The notes beneath the pieces are model-generated. The model was not told where the DNA came from, searched no databases, and saw nothing but the letters and a program-made list of their open reading frames with translations. A stretch of DNA of 6,691 nt. It comes from Candidatus Omnitrophota bacterium (GTDB lineage: Bacteria > Omnitrophota > Gorgyraeia > Gygaellales > Profunditerraquicolaceae). Numbering within the stretch: the first letter of the stretch is position 1; each line of letters opens with the position of its first letter. The translations under genes and the position numbers were made by a program. Shown here piece after piece: positions 1-3,700 of the stretch. The DNA is taken from the NCBI GenBank assembly GCA_028714055.1, contig JAQTNB010000067.1, forward strand, positions 1 to 6,691, given 5' to 3'.

Positions 1-750
1 ACCTTTGTGCGCAGGCTGGTCGATTACAAATGCGTAGACTTTATCATTGACGTGCTTTATGACGACTCCTTCAGGGAAAGGGTTATTGCGGCTGACGGGG
101 TCGTGGTTGTTGGCGGCAGGAAATTCAGCGAATTCTCCGACCTTCAGCAGCAGCGCATCAGGCAGCTGGTGGAGAAAGACCCGCGCATGAAGTTCCGCAT
201 CATTTTTATCTCAAACCATAACGTCTATACTTCCTGGATGATACATCAGGGGACCAGTTTCGGCGGCATGCTCTCCTGGATGGGCAAAGAGGCAGGCCCC
301 ACAAGCTATGCCAATGCCCAGCAAAACGGCGCTCCCACCTTTGCAACCCTTGATGGCGTTATTCCCGAGCGGCTTATTCCCATTACCAGGGATGGCGAGG
401 CGATCATAGAGGGGACGGGTTATGCGGTTGCCTACGGCTCCGAGCGTTCCTATAGCAACGATATCAAGCCTGACCGTGAGTCGTTTGTGGCGCAGTTTGA
501 GGCAGCCTGTGCCGACTATCGCAACGCCGCCGTGTACGGCGCGCTTGCCTACAATGCCTTGCTCATGGGCGTTACCAATGGGGATATCAGGAACCAGTCT
601 AAAGGATTATTGATGGTATGGGCAACAGAGATCCAGCGTATACAAGCTTCCATGGCTGCCGCAGAGAGCAAAGACGGCGGCTATACCGGAATGCCCCGGA
701 TAGATGCTATGCGCCAGCTTAATACTTACTTGAGCGGTTACCGTCATGGT
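1..750 (+). other. Domain: C-terminal half of a glycogen/alpha-glucan phosphorylase-like (GT35) domain, PLP lysine lost
   Basis: GT35 phosphorylases release glucose-1-phosphate from glucans using PLP. Residues 3-10 (VRRLVDYK) match the phosphate-site motif VKRIHEYK of rabbit muscle phosphorylase (K568, R569, K574): the equivalents here are R4, R5 and K10, while H571 becomes V7. Residues 68-119, from IIF to LDG, line up without gaps with the rabbit segment containing ENYRVS, AGTEASGTGNMK, LNGA and TLDG-like motifs: here SNHNV, MGKEAGPTS, QNGAP and ATLDG. In that alignment the Schiff-base lysine (K680) is N105, and G675 becomes P100. Without that lysine, normal PLP catalysis is unlikely, so this is probably a pseudoenzyme, perhaps still glucan-binding. 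The helical tail to about residue 250 fits the family's C-terminus, but the exact boundary is uncertain. The N-terminal half should lie just upstream of the window. Confidence 0.8.
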
Positions 751-3700
751 CAGGTTGGCTTAAGCCAGCTTCCCGCGGAGATAGGCGCTGCCGCGTTCAA
801 GCAGGCTGTTACCTATCTTCGCAGTATCCCCAGGATTAAGCGGTGGCGTGCGCCAAGGATCAGGGTTTGGGTTATTGAGACCAGGCAAATCACCTTTGGA
901 GCCATATATGATGCACAAGGTAATATTTTCATCGAGCGGGCATTCTTGAATAAGATACAACACGGCAAGAACCCTTCAATGATGCTCACGCGCGTCTTTA
1001 TCCACGAGCTTAACGGTTCCTCGCATTTCATGAACCGCGTCAAAGAATACCTTTTTGTGCTGGATAGCTTCGTTGCGAAGAACAGCACCCTGCTTATATT
1101 GGCTTGTATCTGGGGTATCACTGCCGTTTCGTTTGCTTATGCGGTGCTTGATTACCTGTTTACGCCTGCTTCTTCAGGCGCGTTCTTGCATATCTCCATG
1201 GGAGTCATTTTTGTGCTCGGATTGACCGTACTTGCTGAATGGATTGCCCGCGATTCCTTCGGTCCTCAAAGCGCAAAGGCCGACAAGAAGGAATTCTATA
1301 AATGGCTCTCGCTGGTTTGTATCCCGCTGTTTATCGTGCTTTCCATAAGTTTGATGTCGCCGGTATTGTTCGGCGTTGATTTTATTTCTGCGGCAGGAGC
1401 GGCTGTTTCAAAGGTGAGCATCCAGGAATTATCTCTGGCGCTTTACTTCTTCATACTGATGCTTCCCTGGCTGCTGAAAACTTTGTTTAAGCCCGTTTCC
1501 CGCTCTGGGGAGGCAATAGATTTTATATTCGCATCCCTCAATGAAGCGTGGAAAGCGCCCCGCGCTGCAGTGACAAAAGGCAAAAAACCCGCAGCCAAGC
1601 GCTTAGGAGATGTCCTTAATTACGGCTTGATACCTCTTGGAAAAGGAGTCTTTGCCGCATTGGGTGCCGCGTATTTGGCAAGCGCCGTTAGCGCAGGAGA
1701 GGTTATTTTCGGGCTGGGCACCGTCGTTGAAATGACCGTGGTATTTGCTTTACTCGACATCTTGAAGAAAGCCGCAGGCCCTGCAATCGGGATGATGCCT
1801 AAGCTTCCCAAGCAGATAATTTCAATCGGATTATCGCTTACGCCATGGATGCTGATAGCATGGATGAGCCTGTTTTTGGATAACGGCCTTCAGGCAGGCG
1901 CGGTGAATGAAGCGGTTTTCGGGCCGATAAGGGATTTTGTGACTTCAAAGGAAACTCACAATGCGGTTTTAAACACCTGCATTGCGATAATTGCCGGTTT
2001 TGGTATTAGCGGCTTTTTCTTCTATAAATGGGAATCCCGCCAGGCAAAGAAACACGGCGGCGATTGGTCAGGGGTGAATATGCACGTTCCGGGGTGCCTG
2101 ATAACCGCTGCGGTTCTGAGCGTGCTTCTGGCAGGATTTGTGATCCCGTTTGTGCGCGAAAATTGCGGGCTGATCCTTACCCTGGGCGCACTCCTTCTTG
2201 GGCTTAGTTTCGGAGGGATGAAGGGGAAGGGCGAGCCCGCAGCCAAGCCTGCGGATAAACCGGCAAAGCCCGCGGCTCCCGCTCAACCGGCAAAAGCCAA
2301 AGGAAAAATAAACATTAAGAAAGCCGTTATTTGGATAGCCGTGCTTGTTGTGCTGGGGATTATTCTGGCGCTGCTTCTTTCTGCGGGCGCAGAAGCTCGG
2401 TCACTGGCAGCGTATGACCGGGAGTTTACCGTGACATTGGCAGGGTTTGCTCCTCGTGGTATTTTTGGCTGGATTGCCTTTGCGTTTTCAACCCTGCTCA
2501 TCGGCATGTGCGCAAGAGGAGAATATATATATCAATTGCCTGCCGAACAGGAATCCTTACGCGCTGCATTGGATAGATCAGGAGCAATCGCCTTACGGCG
2601 CAACACAAGGATAATAAAAGCGGTTTCATTTAACGGGAGCGTCATCAATTCCGATAAATACAACCGCCAGGCGTTGGAGCTTGTCAGGGCTTTGAAGGAA
2701 GCGGGGATTGAGCTGTTTATTGTCAGCGAGAATGCCGATAGAGAGGCGCTTCTTGCCGCGGTCCAGCGCAAGGGTTTTCTTGGGCTCGTGGAAGAAGATC
2801 ATATTTACAATGTGTGGCCCGCTGCCTTGCGTTCCTTAGCTGTTTCTGCCGGGATCCCGGTTGAGTACTTAAGTAAATGGTATGCCTTAAATAAGATCAA
2901 AGACGATTTCGGCTATGATAAGGAAGAAATAGTCCATTTGGATGATACTCCCGATGTCGTCCATGAGGCAATGGAGGCATGCCTTGCCGCAGGCGTATTG
3001 AGCCGCATGGAGCATTTTGACGCCATGGCGGAGGTAAGGCCGGATTACCTGATCAAGGACTTGAGCGATCCCAGCGCTATTCTTGCAGCACTGGGAATTA
3101 TCCGTAAAGAAGAAATGCTTTGGCTTGAGATAAAGGATGACATTGAAGCTGATCTTTGCGGATTGCCCGAGGCTTTGAGGCGTTTGGAAAGAGGAGTGCA
3201 TCAGCGCACCGGCTATGCCACCCAGTTTACTTTTGCCGTGGACATTCCCGTAATAAACGAAGGGATATGCTTTAGCGCAGGCGCAAGCGCAAAGAGCTAT
3301 GTCTTGCCCGAAGGCGGGATAATGCGCGCAGGTTACTTGCAAGGCAAGCCTGATACCTATCCTACGCTTAAAGCCTACATCGATAGCCTGATCCGCCGCC
3401 TGCTTGCCGCAGGTATCCGTCTGCAAGACGTGCGCGTCGTGATCACCAGGACCGGCGCACCGTGGGACATCGAGGTGCGCCTTGAGCTTATCCGGCAATC
3501 AGGGAATTTGAGTTTCCCCCTCGCCGTTGGTCCTGTTTCCCAGGCACAAGCAGAAGCACGCTTCGGTACACAGAAGACCGTCGCCACTATCCAGGCTTCC
3601 GGTTTTGCGCTTTCTAAAAGTATCCCTGCACAGCTTAAGGCCGAACAGGCAGCAATCAGGAAACGCCTGGAAGCCTTAAAGAGGATGCTGGGCCGCGCGC

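Noticed and set aside
422..613. 63-residue plus-strand ORF in another frame
   Set aside because: It overlaps the phosphorylase-like coding frame, is Pro/Thr/Ser-rich, and has no clear ribosome binding site or family resemblance.
2221..2310. Tandem DNA repeat or CRISPR-like array
   Set aside because: The short gcaaagcc-like words encode a Lys/Ala/Pro linker in frame; there are no regular spacers or conserved repeat units.
2887..3498. 203-residue open frame on the minus strand, the longest antisense ORF
   Set aside because: It lies wholly opposite the continuous plus-strand frame, is rich in Cys and His, has no recognisable motif and would need an overlapping gene. The plus frame carries HAD-like motifs in the same stretch.
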